Shown: positions 1 to 9,115, numbered from the stretch's first letter. The stretch is 64,000 bases of DNA from CAIWHR01 sp963809965 (GCA_963809965.1 CAWELU010000008.1:1-64000); one strand, 5' to 3'. Made by a program: numbers and translations. The notes: a model not told the origin generated them from the sequence alone.

Positions 1-3
1 TCA

Positions 4-31
4 ACGGCTTGCAGCGATGCAGGCCGTTTTT
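4..31 (+). terminator. Rho-independent terminator at left window edge
   Basis: Two 10-base arms at 4-13 and 18-27 pair across a GCGA loop, with one G-T wobble, and run into five T's at 27-31. This is a textbook intrinsic terminator for a plus-strand gene lying left of the window. Confidence 0.8.
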
Positions 32-38
32 GTTTCTA

Positions 39-60
39 GCCTGGGTAACGCCTGGGTAAC
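39..60. repeat. 11-bp tandem direct repeat
   Basis: GCCTGGGTAAC occurs twice back to back (39-49, 50-60), just after the terminator and before the island genes. It could mark the island boundary or attachment core, but nothing else in the sequence proves that. Confidence 0.45.
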
Positions 61-266
61 GGCAAGACAGATTTCACGTCGTTACGCCACGGCAACACGC
101 CCAATCAAGGTTGTTTCTCGCTGTCGGACACGGGCGCGCTCGCAAGCCTTGTTCGGCATCTCTTCGTTTCCGCGTTTTTCCCGCGCTTGCATTTTGTCTG
201 AGCGGCAGCGATCCGCGGCGGTTTCGCACTAATCCTGCGCCGATCCCGCGTTTTTCTCGCGGTACC

Positions 267-308
267 AAAGGTGTCAGTCATGATGACTGGGTCAGTAAAG
301 ACACCTTT
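267..308. promoter_or_regulatory. Nested palindrome upstream of the AlpA-type regulator
   Basis: AAAGGTGTC at 267-275 is the exact reverse complement of GACACCTTT at 300-308. Inside them AGTCAT (276-281) and ATGACT (283-288) form a second perfect palindrome with one central base. The structure ends 29 bases before the ATG at 338, so it is well placed to be an operator for the small DNA-binding protein or an origin-type element. That role is inferred from position. Confidence 0.55.
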
Positions 309-337
309 GTCGGGCACGCGCAAGCATGGAGGGAGCA

Positions 338-541
338 ATGAAGGTAAGCGAGGAGTTGTTGACCACGAAAGAGGCAGCTGCATGCATCGACGTCACCGAG
401 CATACGCTCTGCGTGTGGCGATCAAGCGGCAGGTATCGCATCAGGTTCTATCGCGTCGGCCGCAACGTACGTTACCGCCGCTCGGACCTAGATGCCTGGC
501 TGGAGTCGCGCATGGTCGACGCGGATGTGGAGCGAGCATGA
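338..541 (+). CDS. AlpA/excisionase-type helix-turn-helix protein
   Basis: A 67-residue protein starting at an ATG preceded by GGAGGG six bases upstream; an in-frame ATG at 326 has no ribosome site. The segment beginning LTTKEAAACIDVTEHTL, followed by a wing containing YRVGRNVRYRRSDLDAWL, is the winged-helix layout of the AlpA/excisionase (HTH_17) family, which bind DNA to control excision or transcription of integrated elements. Its stop overlaps the next start by ATGA, so the three genes from here to 3351 look like one operon, with the palindrome at 267-308 as likely operator. Confidence 0.75.
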   Translation: MKVSEELLTTKEAAACIDVTEHTLCVWRSSGRYRIRFYRVGRNVRYRRSDLDAWLESRMVDADVERA

Positions 542-714
542 CCGCGTCCACTCGAAAGAAGACCGGGCTACGCCGGCCGCCGGCGTTCCAGCGCTACGTG
601 AGTGATGACCTCGCGCGCGCAGACTGCTACCCAGTTGACGCTGGCGGAGCGCGGACTGCGTGGATCGCTGACACTATCGCGGTCGACCGTGGGCAGCGCG
701 GGGTGAAGTCATGA
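538..714 (+). CDS. Small hypothetical island protein
   Basis: A 58-residue, arginine-rich protein whose ATG overlaps the stop of the HTH gene (ATGA) and whose own TGA overlaps the ATG of the primase-like gene. The double overlap is the main evidence that it is translated. No domain is recognised. It probably couples translation of the regulator to that of the large replication protein. Confidence 0.5.
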   Translation: MTASTRKKTGLRRPPAFQRYVSDDLARADCYPVDAGGARTAWIADTIAVDRGQRGVKS

Positions 715-3351
715 ATCCCCACGATTTGAGCCAAGCGGTAAAGCCTGCCGGCCCTTCAAGCTGCGACGTGAGCGTCGCGGTGAGTGCGCCACAGACAAAT
801 TCGCCGGTGTACGTCCTCGAAACCGACAAAAGCGACGAAACCTCCATCGTCGGGAACCGCGAATTCCTGCGAGCAGTATTCGGCGATGAGCCCGCTAATG
901 CACGTCCGGTGATAGTCAGCTTCGAAGGCAACCCCGCCAGCGTTGCCAAGAGGGTTTGGTTCGGCAGCCCCGTGGCACGGCGAATCCGAAGCGTGCCTGA
1001 GCCTCCCGGCCAACGCCAACAATTACTTCAGTCTCGCGATATTCAGGCCCGACGAGGCGAATCAGTTCCGCCGGCAGAAGGCGCGCTTTCACGCCCTGCA
1101 TGCGGTCATGCTGGATGACGTGGGCACCAAGGTGGCCCTGGAGCGGCTGACGTTGCCGCCGTCGTGGTTGCTGGAGACGTCGCCCGGCAACTATCAGGCC
1201 GGGTATCTGCTGCGCGAACCGCTGACGGACGGTAGCGTCGCCGATCGCCTGATGAATGCGATTGTCGCCGCCGGGCTGTGCGACCCCGGCGCGAACGGCC
1301 CGAGGGCGCGGCTGGCCCGCTTGCCGGTGGCGGTGAACGGCAAGCACACGCCACCGTTCCCGTGTCGAATGGTCGAGTGGTCGCCCGAATTGCGCTATTC
1401 GGTCGAGGAACTGGTCGATGGCCTTCAGTTGGAGATGGCGCCGGCCGGGCGACCCAACGCGGCAGAGCACACGCGCCGCGCAGGAGCGACCCGATGACGG
1501 CGATCCGGTTTGGATACCTCGCCCCGAGGAGAACCGCGTGCTGGTCGCATTGCGGGACCGTGGCCTGTACAAGGCGCCGCTGGGCGATGGCAAGCACGAC
1601 ATCACCTGCCCGTGGGTGAAGGAACACACGGGCGAGATCGACGGCGGCACGGCCTATTTCGAGCCCGACGACAACTGGCCGATCGGCGGCTTCAAGTGTC
1701 TGCACGGTCATTGCGCCGAGCGGCATGTCCGCGACCTGCTGCGCTTCGTGGACATCGAGGTCAACGCCGCGCGCATGAAGCCCACGATCCGCGTCATGGC
1801 AGGGGAGATTCATCGCGTGGTGGATGCGGCCGAGCGCGAGCTGGCGCACGTCGCGGCGACACTACCAGCGTGGCGGGCTGATCGTGACCGTGGTCACCGA
1901 CCCCGGCACCCGCGAGACCCGCGTGCAGGACATCAGTCCACCGGCCCTGGTGCGGGCACTGGCGGGCGCCGCCACCTGGGAGCGATTCGATGCCCGCTCC
2001 GAGGACTGGGTGCGCATCGATCCGCCGGCCCGCCATGCGGCGGTGCTGTTTGATTCGACGAGCTACCACCACCTGCCGGTGCTGAGCGGTCTGGCGCGGC
2101 AGCCCTATCTGCGCCCGGATGGCAGCCTGATGACGGCGGCCGGGTATGACCCGTCCACCGGCATGTTCGGGGTGTTCGATGCGCGGGAGTTTTCGATTCC
2201 CGACAAGCCCGAGCCGCGCGCAAGCCGAGGCCGCACTGGCGCTGCTGAAAGACCTGTTGACGGAATTCAGCTTCGCCAGCGACGCCGACCTGGCGGCTGC
2301 CTTGTCGGCGATGCTCACCGCCGCCGTCCGGCCCAGCCTGGCCCACGCGCCGATGTTCCATGTACGGGCGCACATGGTGGGTTCGGGCAAGTCTTACCTC
2401 TGCGAACTGATCACGGCGTTTGCCACGCCGCAGCGGGGCACGCCGACCACATTTCCCGCCGACGACGAGGAATGCCGGAAGCTGCTGCTGGCGGAGTTGT
2501 TGCGCGCGCCGGCGGTGATCGAGTTCGACAATCTCACCGGCGATCTGGTCGCGCACAAGAGCCTGTGCACGGCGCTGACATCGGAGCACATGAGCGGGCG
2601 CATTCTCGGCGTTTCCAAGACGGCCACCGTCAGCACCCGCGCCTTGTTCCTGTCCAGCGGCAACAACGTGGGGCCGGTGCAGGACATGACCCGGCGCTGC
2701 ATCACGATCCACCTCGACCCGGGCTGTGAGGTGCCGGCGGCGCGCAGTTTCAAGCGGCCCGAGCTGGTGCGAGATGTGCTGCGTGAGCGTGGCCGGTATG
2801 TCTCGGCAGCATTGACCATCGTGCGGGCCTGGATCGTGGCCGGCAGGCCGAAGGCCGCCTGCAAGTCGCTGGCGGGTTACGGCGACTGGTCCGATCTGTG
2901 CCGCCAGCCGCTGCTTTGGCTGGGCCTGGCCGACCCAACGGAATCCGTATTCGAGGCCATGGCCGAAGACCCGGATCGTGAAACGCTGGGCCGCCTGCTG
3001 ACCGCATGGCAATCGGTATTCGGCAAGACTCCGGCGATGGTGCGCGATGCCGTGAGGCAGGCATCGGCATTCCACGACGAGCATGCGGAGCTGCGGGAGG
3101 TGCTTCACGACATCGCCGATGAACGCGGCGAAATCAACCGCCGCAGGCTGGGATGGTGGATCAAGCGGCACGCCGGCCGCATCGTCGATGGCCGGCGCTT
3201 TGTCCGCGCCAGCGGCAACCGCTCGGCGGAAGCCTGGCAGGTGGAATCGGTTTCGCCGGTTTCGTCGGTTTCCAACGCGCCGATGGCGAAAAGTGGTATC
3301 GGCGCTGTCGATGGCCGCGAAGCCTATGCACGCGCCAGTCGCGGCGCATGA
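711..3351 (+). CDS. Primase/helicase-like replication protein of an integrated element (frameshifted)
   Basis: Read across four frame changes (about 960-1000, 1450-1490, 1860 and 2215) this gives one protein of about 880 residues. The first third resembles a RepB-type DNA-primase domain. A middle section has a Cys/His-containing patch around FKCLHGHC, followed by an ATPase half with Walker A GSGKS (near 2385) and a helicase-like core with an IEFDNLTG stretch. Such primase-helicase fusions sit in the replication module of genomic islands and phage-plasmids. The start overlaps the upstream gene by ATGA. Each frame keeps family-like sequence, so the shifts are either assembly errors or recent decay. 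The family call is from memory of related proteins. Confidence 0.65.
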
Positions 3352-3404
3352 CACGGTGCAATTCGTCGATTCGCAGCTCGGATCAAGCGTTTGAGGAATC
3401 AATC

Positions 3405-4048
3405 ATGAAGCCCAAGTGGGAGACAACAGCGCCGTTCGAACCGGAATTGACTGAAGAGGAACGGAGGGAGGCACGCTTCTTAGCAAGGGTGGCGACGGAA
3501 CCGAGCGTAAACGCGGGCCGGGTCATCGCTGAGTTTGGCCCGCAGCTTACGAACTTGACTCTGAATGCACTTGTGGAGAACCTCGCGCAATCCATCAAAC
3601 GCGTTCACGCCAATGATATGCGGTCATCGGAAGCAATGCTTTTCACCCAGGCAGTGGCCTTGCAGTCGATTTTCGCCGAGATGGCCCAGCGCGCCGCGCG
3701 GCGTGGGGTAGGCTTGAGGAGGTCGAACGATGCATGCGAATGGCACTGAAGGCCCAGAATCAGTGCAGGATGACGCTGGAAACGCTGGCGGCGTTGAAGA
3801 ATCCCCGAGTTATCGTCGCTCAACAGACGAACATCGCGAACGGTCCGCAGCAGGTGAACAATGGGCCGCCTTCTTCGGGCGATTCGGGACGTGCCCATGC
3901 TTGCACGGACGGCAACGAAGCTGTGCAAAACGAACTATTGGAGGTCGGCAATGGCGAACGGTTGGACGCCCGAACGGAGGGCACGGCAGGCAGAAGCAAT
4001 CCGGAAATGGCGGCCATGGACTCGCTCGACCGGCCCGCGGACCAATGA
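3405..4048 (+). CDS. Conserved genomic-island protein (one frameshift)
   Basis: The ATG at 3405 follows a GAGG site. The first frame ends at 3749, but the sequence continues in another frame from about 3710 with a stretch (LALKAQNQCR-like, then IANGPQQVNNG) that in related island proteins follows directly, so the two parts are one protein of about 214 residues. The shift falls at a run of four G's near 3705-3708. The function is unknown; it is a recurrent companion of primase-type genes on proteobacterial islands. The C-terminal 98 bases overlap the next gene. Confidence 0.6.
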
Positions 4049-4181
4049 AGGCAAGGCTCGGTCCGCACTCAATGCTAATCGGGGCGGGATGTGGCGAATG
4101 CTGCGATATATGGCAAAGACGCTCAATGCGACGCTGCGTGAGCAACGCGAAATCTTGAAGGACCTTCGTGCGAAAGAGTAA
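3951..4181 (+). CDS. Small basic island protein overlapping its upstream neighbour
   Basis: A 76-residue protein starting at an ATG preceded by GGAGG, with the characteristic opening MANGWTPERRARQAEAIRKW and a TGPRTNEGKA segment. Proteins of this type recur on proteobacterial genomic islands just after the preceding gene, and the out-of-frame overlap of 98 bases appears to be a conserved arrangement. It is strongly basic, so nucleic-acid binding is possible; the function is not known. Confidence 0.6.
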   Translation: MANGWTPERRARQAEAIRKWRPWTRSTGPRTNEGKARSALNANRGGMWRMLRYMAKTLNATLREQREILKDLRAKE

Positions 4182-4214
4182 TCCGATGCCACTCTGGCGT
4201 TCGAAGTGAGGCGA

Positions 4215-4760
4215 CGAACGGCGCGCTGCCGCGAACAACCGACGCTGCCCCAACTCCAGCAGATCGCGTCGAACTATGCCTCGCGCGAGCGCTTCCTCAT
4301 CGACATGACGCTCGACCCGCCGGAGGCGACCAGTGACCAGGCCGGCGCGCCAATGCGAGACGACGATTACCTGACCCTGTCCACCATTCATTCGGCCAAA
4401 GGACAGGAATGGAAGGTCGTGCAGCTTCTGAACGTGGTCGACGGCTGCATTCCGTCGGACATGGCAACCGGGACGACCGAAGAAATCGAGGAGGAGCGGC
4501 GTCTCCTGTACGTGGCGATGACGCGGGCCAAGGAGGAGCTGCACCTGATCGTGCCGCAGCGCTTCTTCATCCGCCGGCAGGCCGTGCGGGGTGACCGCCA
4601 TCTTTATGCTGGGCGGAGCCGGTTCATCCCCGAGGAATTGACGGGGTCGTTCGAGTGCTGCGGGTGGCCCATCGCCCAATCATCCGGGGATGCCGAAGCG
4701 ACGCAAGGCAACCTTGCCGTGCCGCTCGATCTTAGCGCCCGTCTGCGAGCGCTTTTTTGA
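4215..4760 (+). pseudogene. UvrD/Rep-type DNA helicase, C-terminal stump
   Basis: About 180 residues matching only the last part of a superfamily 1 helicase: motif V-like IHSAKGQEW and motif VI-like EEERRLLYVAMTRAKEEL are both present, followed by a normal-looking end. The Walker A and B motifs and all of domains 1A/1B are absent, and the sequence ahead of about 4215 is unrelated, so this is a 5'-deleted remnant. Similar helicases are common in island replication/repair modules. The truncation point is also where recognisable island genes stop, which suggests a rearrangement junction. Confidence 0.75.
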
Positions 4761-4959
4761 TTGAGCGACCAGGTTCATCACGAGCTTGAGCCGGGCGGTC
4801 TGACACACAACCAACATCACCGTTGACGTGTCTTAACTGCGAATTGATCGGGCAGGCCATGGCAGATGGATTCCGATCAGGGCCGAGTTCCATGACCTGC
4901 CGGTCAAGGACCCGGGGTGAACGTCAGCAACAGACGGGGAGCAGCCTTTCGGCGGGCGC

Positions 4960-5035
4960 GGATCAGCGGCGGTCACCGGCCAACTCCCGCCGTTCGCGGT
5001 CGCCACGGAATCTTCCGGTAAGCCGCCATTGACGA
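4960..5035 (+). repeat. Dispersed intergenic repeat, copy 1
   Basis: This segment closely resembles 7105-7180, for example CCGGCCAACTCCCGCCGTTCG versus CCGGCCAAGTCCAGCCGTTCG, followed in both by a TTCCGGT(A/G)AGC(G/C)GCC-type end. A third, more diverged copy is at 8630-8715. This copy lies directly in front of an IS91 transposase fragment. Confidence 0.55.
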
Positions 5036-5045
5036 GGCGACCAGC

Positions 5046-5372
5046 GCCTGGCGATCCGAAGCCGCCGCTGAACCGGCCCATCGTCGCGCCGCCCGTTACG
5101 CCTGGGCAATGCTGCTCGCTCGCATCTACGAAGTTTTTCCGCTGCTGTGTCCGCGCTGTGGCGGCGCGATGCGGATCATCGCCTTCATCACCGACGGCCC
5201 GACCGTGCGCGACATCCTCGGCCACCTCGGTGAGCCGGCCGCGCCACCCCGCATCGCCCCCGCCCGCGGCCCGCCGCTGTGGGTGGCCGCCAACGCCGAG
5301 CACGATCCGGCCGCTGATCCGCTGCTCCAGTGCGCCCCGGCCTTCGAGTTCGACCAGCGCATCAGCTGGTAG
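5046..5372 (+). pseudogene. IS91-family transposase, C-terminal fragment
   Basis: The frame reads WAMLLARIYEVFPLLCPRCG, then a stretch with RIIAFI, VRDILGHLGEP and ARGPPLW, ending FEFDQRISW and a stop. This is the usual C-terminal part of IS91-like rolling-circle transposases, including the CPRCGG zinc-binding end. The HUH nuclease and Tyr motifs are missing and the fragment starts right after a dispersed repeat copy, so it is a remnant. The 15 or so bases after the stop (CCACCACCGTCG) recur after the fragment at 8893. Confidence 0.75.
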
Positions 5373-5447
5373 CCACCACCGTCGCCGCTCACCCGTGTGC
5401 GACGCCGGGCCGGCTCGCGCCGGCCCGCTGTTCACGACTGCGCCTTG

Positions 5448-5576
5448 GTGACGTTCGACCACAGTCACTGGTTCGAGCAGGTCGGGTCAGGGGTAAGGCA
5501 GCACTACGGGTTCAAGATCCGCAACGACGGCTGGACCGAGACCTACTGCGAGATCGAGGGTGGTGGACTAACTTGA
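5448..5576 (+). CDS. Small hypothetical protein
   Basis: A GTG-initiated reading frame of 42 residues with balanced, non-shadow composition (HWFEQVGSGVRQHYGFKI, then WTETYCEIEGGG). It ends 10 bases before the ATG of the next small gene on the same strand, so the two may be co-transcribed. No domain is recognised; the start could be downstream or the gene could be the tail of something deleted by the IS91 remnant. Confidence 0.35.
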   Translation: MTFDHSHWFEQVGSGVRQHYGFKIRNDGWTETYCEIEGGGLT

Positions 5577-5586
5577 GGATGCGCCC

Positions 5587-5874
5587 ATGAAATTCTCGGT
5601 GATCACCAACAGCAAGGGCAAGGTCGTCGCGATCGTGCCGACCGGGCTGACAAGCTACGACCGAGGCGCTCCGCGCCTCGACGCTCCGATGGCCGGGCGC
5701 GGCAACAAGATTCGCGAGATCGAGCTGCCCGACCGACCTCTGGAATTCGATTCTGCAGCCGAGATTCGTGCGCAAATCGAAACCGTCATCAAGTACGCCG
5801 GTCCCGGGAAATCGAGCTCCGGTCCGAAGACCCGAAAGAGCTCGAAGAGCGCGGCCAGGAAAACGGCACGCTAG
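5587..5874 (+). CDS. Hypothetical small protein with lysine-rich tail
   Basis: A 95-residue protein starting at an ATG preceded by TTGAGGATGCGCCC, giving GAGG at usable spacing. The first 70 residues look like a compact alpha/beta fold (MKFSVITNSKGKVVAIVPTG) and the last 25 are Lys/Ser/Arg rich, typical of a nucleic-acid-binding or disordered tail. It ends 18 bases before the convergent aldolase gene. Function unknown. Confidence 0.5.
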   Translation: MKFSVITNSKGKVVAIVPTGLTSYDRGAPRLDAPMAGRGNKIREIELPDRPLEFDSAAEIRAQIETVIKYAGPGKSSSGPKTRKSSKSAARKTAR

Positions 5875-5892
5875 AGGGGCGTCGCCGCCCGA

Positions 5893-6786
5893 TCAGGTGC
5901 GCGACGATTCGAAGATGCTCTGGATCGAGGCGTCCAGCGCCTCGTCGAACGCGGCATCGGACATCTGCGCGGTGAGCCCTTCGACCAGCGCGCGCGAGAA
6001 GCTCGCGCTCATGCCCTTCTGCCGAGCGAGGCGACGGTTCGCCTCGTCCCGGCTGTAACCGCCCGAAAGCGCCACGACGCGCAGGCAGTTGTGGTGCGCG
6101 ATGCAGTCGGCGTAGAGGTTGTCCTGCTCCGGCGGCGTCAGCTTCAGCATCACGACCTGCCCGGGCTCGAGCGCGCCCAGCCGCTGCATGATGCCGGCCT
6201 TGAGCAGCTTCTCGGCGTCGGCCTTGTCCGGGCACTTGATGTCCACCTCGGGCTCGATGATCGGCACGAGGCCCGTCGCGACAATCTGCCGGCCCACCTC
6301 GAATTGCTGGTCGAGGATGCTCTCGATCCCGGCAGGGTTGGCGCGTTTGACCACCGAGCGCATCTTGGTGCCGAAGATGCCCTTGCCCCTCGCCTTGTCG
6401 AGCAGCGCCCCGAGCGAGGGCATCGGCTTCATCAGCTGGACGCCATCCTTCTCGTCGGCCAGGCCCTTGTCGACCTTGAGGAACGGCACCACGCGCTTGA
6501 CGCTCCACAGGTAATCGGCAGTCGGCCGGCCCTCGATGTCCCGGTCCATCGTGTTCTCGAACAGGATGGCGGCGAGAATGCGGTCGCCGTTGAACGCCGG
6601 CGTGGTGACGATCCGCGTGCGCATCTGGTGGACCAGCGCGAACATCTGCTCGTCGCCGGACCACGCGTCGTTCGCCAGGCCGTACAGGTTGAGGGCCTTG
6701 GGGGTGCTCCCGCCGCTCTGGTCGAGGGCGGCGATGAAGCCGTCCTGGGTTTTCATCTTCCGCCGTTGCTGTTCTAAACGGTTCAC
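5893..6786 (-). CDS. Fructose-bisphosphate aldolase, class I
   Basis: A cytoplasmic Schiff-base aldolase of 297 residues that interconverts fructose 1,6-bisphosphate with glyceraldehyde-3-phosphate and dihydroxyacetone phosphate. Characteristic features are GFIAALDQSGGSTPKAL near the N-terminus, the ENTMDRDIEG segment, IIEPEVDIKCPDK, and VMLKLTPPE, which holds the likely Schiff-base Lys. I chose the GTG at 6786 because GAGG stands six bases upstream and the extra residues match the family's usual N-terminus; an ATG at 6756 is the alternative. It has intact reading and normal codon use, and looks like a resident gene between IS remnants. Confidence 0.9.
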   Translation of the reverse strand: MNRLEQQRRKMKTQDGFIAALDQSGGSTPKALNLYGLANDAWSGDEQMFALVHQMRTRIVTTPAFNGDRILAAILFENTMDRDIEGRPTADYLWSVKRVVPFLKVDKGLADEKDGVQLMKPMPSLGALLDKARGKGIFGTKMRSVVKRANPAGIESILDQQFEVGRQIVATGLVPIIEPEVDIKCPDKADAEKLLKAGIMQRLGALEPGQVVMLKLTPPEQDNLYADCIAHHNCLRVVALSGGYSRDEANRRLARQKGMSASFSRALVEGLTAQMSDAAFDEALDASIQSIFESSRT

Positions 6787-7104
6787 GATCAACCTCGCAT
6801 ACTTGGGTTGTGAGGCGTGCGGTCCCGGCAATGCCGGGTGGAGCCTTCATCTTAGCTCACGCTTTGGCGACTTCCCGCGCATTCGTGCTCGCGGGCTCGT
6901 GGCCCGGAACCGATCCTGCCCGGGCTCTCCAACCTCGACGCCGCGAAACGCGCTAGAGTCGTGCCCGCAGCCAAGGCCCGCTCTAATGTCGCAGGTGGGT
7001 CGATCACGCCCGTTAGAAGCGAGGCGCCGGCCGGCGGCTCTACGGCCTACCGCTGCCCTTCACGCCTCCATGGCCGCTACGCGCTATCCAGCGGCCGCTC
7101 GGTC
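6787..7104. other. Intergenic, no gene seen
   Basis: About 320 bases upstream of the aldolase. The segment includes the aldolase ribosome site and probably its promoter, which I could not place with confidence. Sequence resembling the dispersed repeat family begins towards its right end (around 7080). Confidence 0.4.
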
Positions 7105-7180
7105 GAATCGCGTCAACGCCGGCAGCCGGCCAAGTCCAGCCGTTCGGGGCCGTCGCGAAAATTTCCGGTGAGCGGCCGCT
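7105..7180 (+). repeat. Dispersed intergenic repeat, copy 2
   Basis: CGAATCGCGTCAACGCCGGC here matches CGAATCGCTTGAACGCCGGC at about 8627 in 18 of 20 positions, and the following section matches the copy at 4960. The right end contains a GCGGCCGC palindrome. The copy touches an IS91 transposase fragment on the opposite strand. Confidence 0.6.
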
Positions 7181-7184
7181 CGCG

Positions 7185-7445
7185 CAAGTACGCCGAAGGA
7201 GCGATGACGGTGGATCCACGGCGGCGGCACCGGCGCGGCGAGGCGGTCGAGCAGTCTCCAGCGGCGTCGGCAGCAGCGGGCCGATCGCGCCCGAACCGGG
7301 CTTGGTGCTCTCGTAGAGCAGGCGCTCGGGTTCGCGCGGCCGGTCCAGGGTGAATGGCGGGCGGGCGCAGTAACGCAGCAGCCGCCCGCGCCCCGCGCGG
7401 TCAGCGGCCTCGGAGTCGTGAAGCTGCTGACCGGGCCGCATTCGC
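7185..7445 (-). pseudogene. IS91-family transposase, internal fragment
   Basis: On the minus strand two adjacent frames read LHDSEAADRAGR, LLRYCARPPF, LLYESTKPG, then after a one-base shift near 7260 LLDRLAAPVPPP and IHRHRSFGVLA. This order of blocks is that of the central region of IS91-like transposases, which in an intact protein precedes the CPRCGG end seen at 5046-5372. Both ends are missing. It is therefore a broken piece, ending at a dispersed repeat. Confidence 0.7.
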
Positions 7446-7598
7446 GACACCGCGTCGAAATTGGTTGCGGGTTACCAACGACAACGGCTTACGAGCTGAC
7501 GTGATCCTTGCGCTTGACCGGCCGACACACGAGCACACTCTCGCTCTCGGGCGGAGGCAGGGACCGCCCCGGCCTCCCACCCGATTCTGTGCACGAAC

Positions 7599-8111
7599 CT
7601 AGCGGAAGAAGATCGACAGACCAAAGAAGATTCCCAACTGATTGTCGCCCTTCTCCAGATCGCGCCAGCGCAGTTCCCCAAAGCCGGCGACGTTCGGGTT
7701 GAAGAAGTATTTCGCTCCGCCCTGTGCACCCCACGAAAACGAGTTATCGAGATCCGTCCCGTCAGCGACCCCAGCGAACAGGCCTACGTAGGGCAACCAC
7801 GGTGTGGCCGTCGGAAAGTGAAAGTTTCCGAACACGCCCGCATCCCAGAAGTCTACGCTGCTACCGTTCTTCACCTTGGTGTAGGAAGCGTCAAGGCCGA
7901 GCTCAAAATGGCGGTTGAAGAAGTAGCCGTAGCGGCCAACCACCCCGTAGGAATCATTGGGTTGAAAGTTGATTGTCGCTGAGAAGCCAACCTCGCTCGT
8001 GCCTTCATTGGGAAGATATGGGTGCACTTCCTGCGCATGAGCGCCGGTCATCAGTGTGGCCGCGAAAACGCTGGCGGCACCAAGCTTTGCCAGTATACGC
8101 AGTACACGCAT
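7599..8111 (-). CDS. Small outer-membrane beta-barrel protein
   Basis: A 170-residue exported protein. Residues 1-26 form a signal peptide ending MTGAHA|QE, and the rest alternates polar and aromatic residues as in eight-stranded barrels of the OmpA/OmpW/opacity type (GRYGYFFNRHFELGLDASYT, FAGVADG, YFFNPNVAGFGELRWRDLE). The C-terminus ends in FF-R, slightly off the usual terminal Phe. GGAGGG lies seven bases before the ATG. It is likely a structural or adhesive outer-membrane protein; the substrate cannot be told. Confidence 0.75.
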   Translation of the reverse strand: MRVLRILAKLGAASVFAATLMTGAHAQEVHPYLPNEGTSEVGFSATINFQPNDSYGVVGRYGYFFNRHFELGLDASYTKVKNGSSVDFWDAGVFGNFHFPTATPWLPYVGLFAGVADGTDLDNSFSWGAQGGAKYFFNPNVAGFGELRWRDLEKGDNQLGIFFGLSIFFR

Positions 8112-8629
8112 AACATCCCTCCGTAACGTTAGCGCGCCTCTGGGATGAGGGCGATTTTGTTACTCTACGCGAAGTCACAAAAGTAAGGCCAGACGTTCGC
8201 CAAAAAGACCTTGCACACTGTTGTGCCCTTGCAACATATGACCCGCCGGGCTGATACGCGCTTGTGCGCATGACCATCGGACTAGCTTTCTTGCTTCCTC
8301 GTGCAGCCGTCTGCACTGAATGCGGCCCGGGGGGAGTCGAAGCTGCCCGGCCCGGCATCAGGCAGGTCCCATAGCGGCGAGCCCCCGGGCGAGCGCGATT
8401 GCCTGCCCTCTGTTCTTGGGCATCCAATCTGAGAAGGTGTGGCCGTTCGTTGCCACAACTTGAACGGCGGCTTCAATCGATTTCTGTGACTGGTTTGGAG
8501 GACCGCGGCCGACGGCTTCGGGTCGTCTACGGTCGAACGATCTGCGGCGATGAACGGCGGCAGTACGACCTCCAGCGGCCCTTCACATCTGAGTGACTGC
8601 TGTGTGCTCTTCAGCTGCCGCTTAGACGA
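8112..8629. other. Intergenic with repeat-like debris
   Basis: No convincing gene. Between about 8440 and 8600 there are degenerate copies of the GC-rich repeat vocabulary (CGGCCGACGG, GAACGGCGGCAGTACGACC), leading into the better-defined copy at 8630. Confidence 0.4.
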
Positions 8630-8715
8630 ATCGCTTGAACGCCGGCAGTCGACCCGTTGCAGCCGGCCGACGGTCCTTCTAACCCGTCATAGAAATCGAT
8701 TGAAGCGGCCATTCA
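8630..8715 (+). repeat. Dispersed intergenic repeat, copy 3
   Basis: Shares the CGAATCGC(T/G)T(G/C)AACGCCGGCAG head with 7105-7180 and the GAAGCGGCCATTC-type tail with 4960-5035. As with copy 1, an IS91 transposase 3' fragment follows on the same strand. Confidence 0.5.
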
Positions 8716-8773
8716 AGCTGTCGTAACGAGGCACCTCAGCCTTCTCAGACAAAATGCCTACAAGAATAGGGCA

Positions 8774-8893
8774 GGATCGCGTCCCTCCGGCCCGCCACTG
8801 TGGGGGGCGGCCGGCACCGATCACCATCCCTACGCCGATCCGGCACCGCAGCTCGCCCCCGCCTTCGAGTTCGACCATCGCCTCATCTGGTAG
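8774..8893 (+). pseudogene. IS91-family transposase, extreme C-terminus
   Basis: The frame ending at the TAG at 8891 reads GPPLW, then PAPQLAPAFEFDHRLIW, which parallels the end of the fragment at 5046-5372 (GPPLW ... APAFEFDQRISW). The post-stop sequence CCACCACCGTCG is also shared. Only about 38 residues survive, so this is a second, shorter copy of an IS91 right end. Confidence 0.65.
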
Positions 8894-9115
8894 CCACCAC
8901 CGTCGACCGCCCGCCACGCGCGACGCGGGGCAGGCGCATGCCGACGGCCACCAGGCGCGCGATGCTAACTCGGTGACGCTCCGAAACATCCGTACCCGGG
9001 CTACCGGGCCTCGCGGCGACCCCGCACCCATCAGAGCTTCCCACCGCTCCGTGCAAGTCACCACGTGCCTGGCTGCGCGCGATGATGTGTCGTGCCGCTG
9101 AAGCCGTTGGATTTC
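8894..9115. other. IS91 right-end flank, no gene seen
   Basis: The first bases repeat the sequence after the 5372 copy and then diverge. No coding frame with normal composition is visible up to the membrane-protein stop at 9116. Confidence 0.4.
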
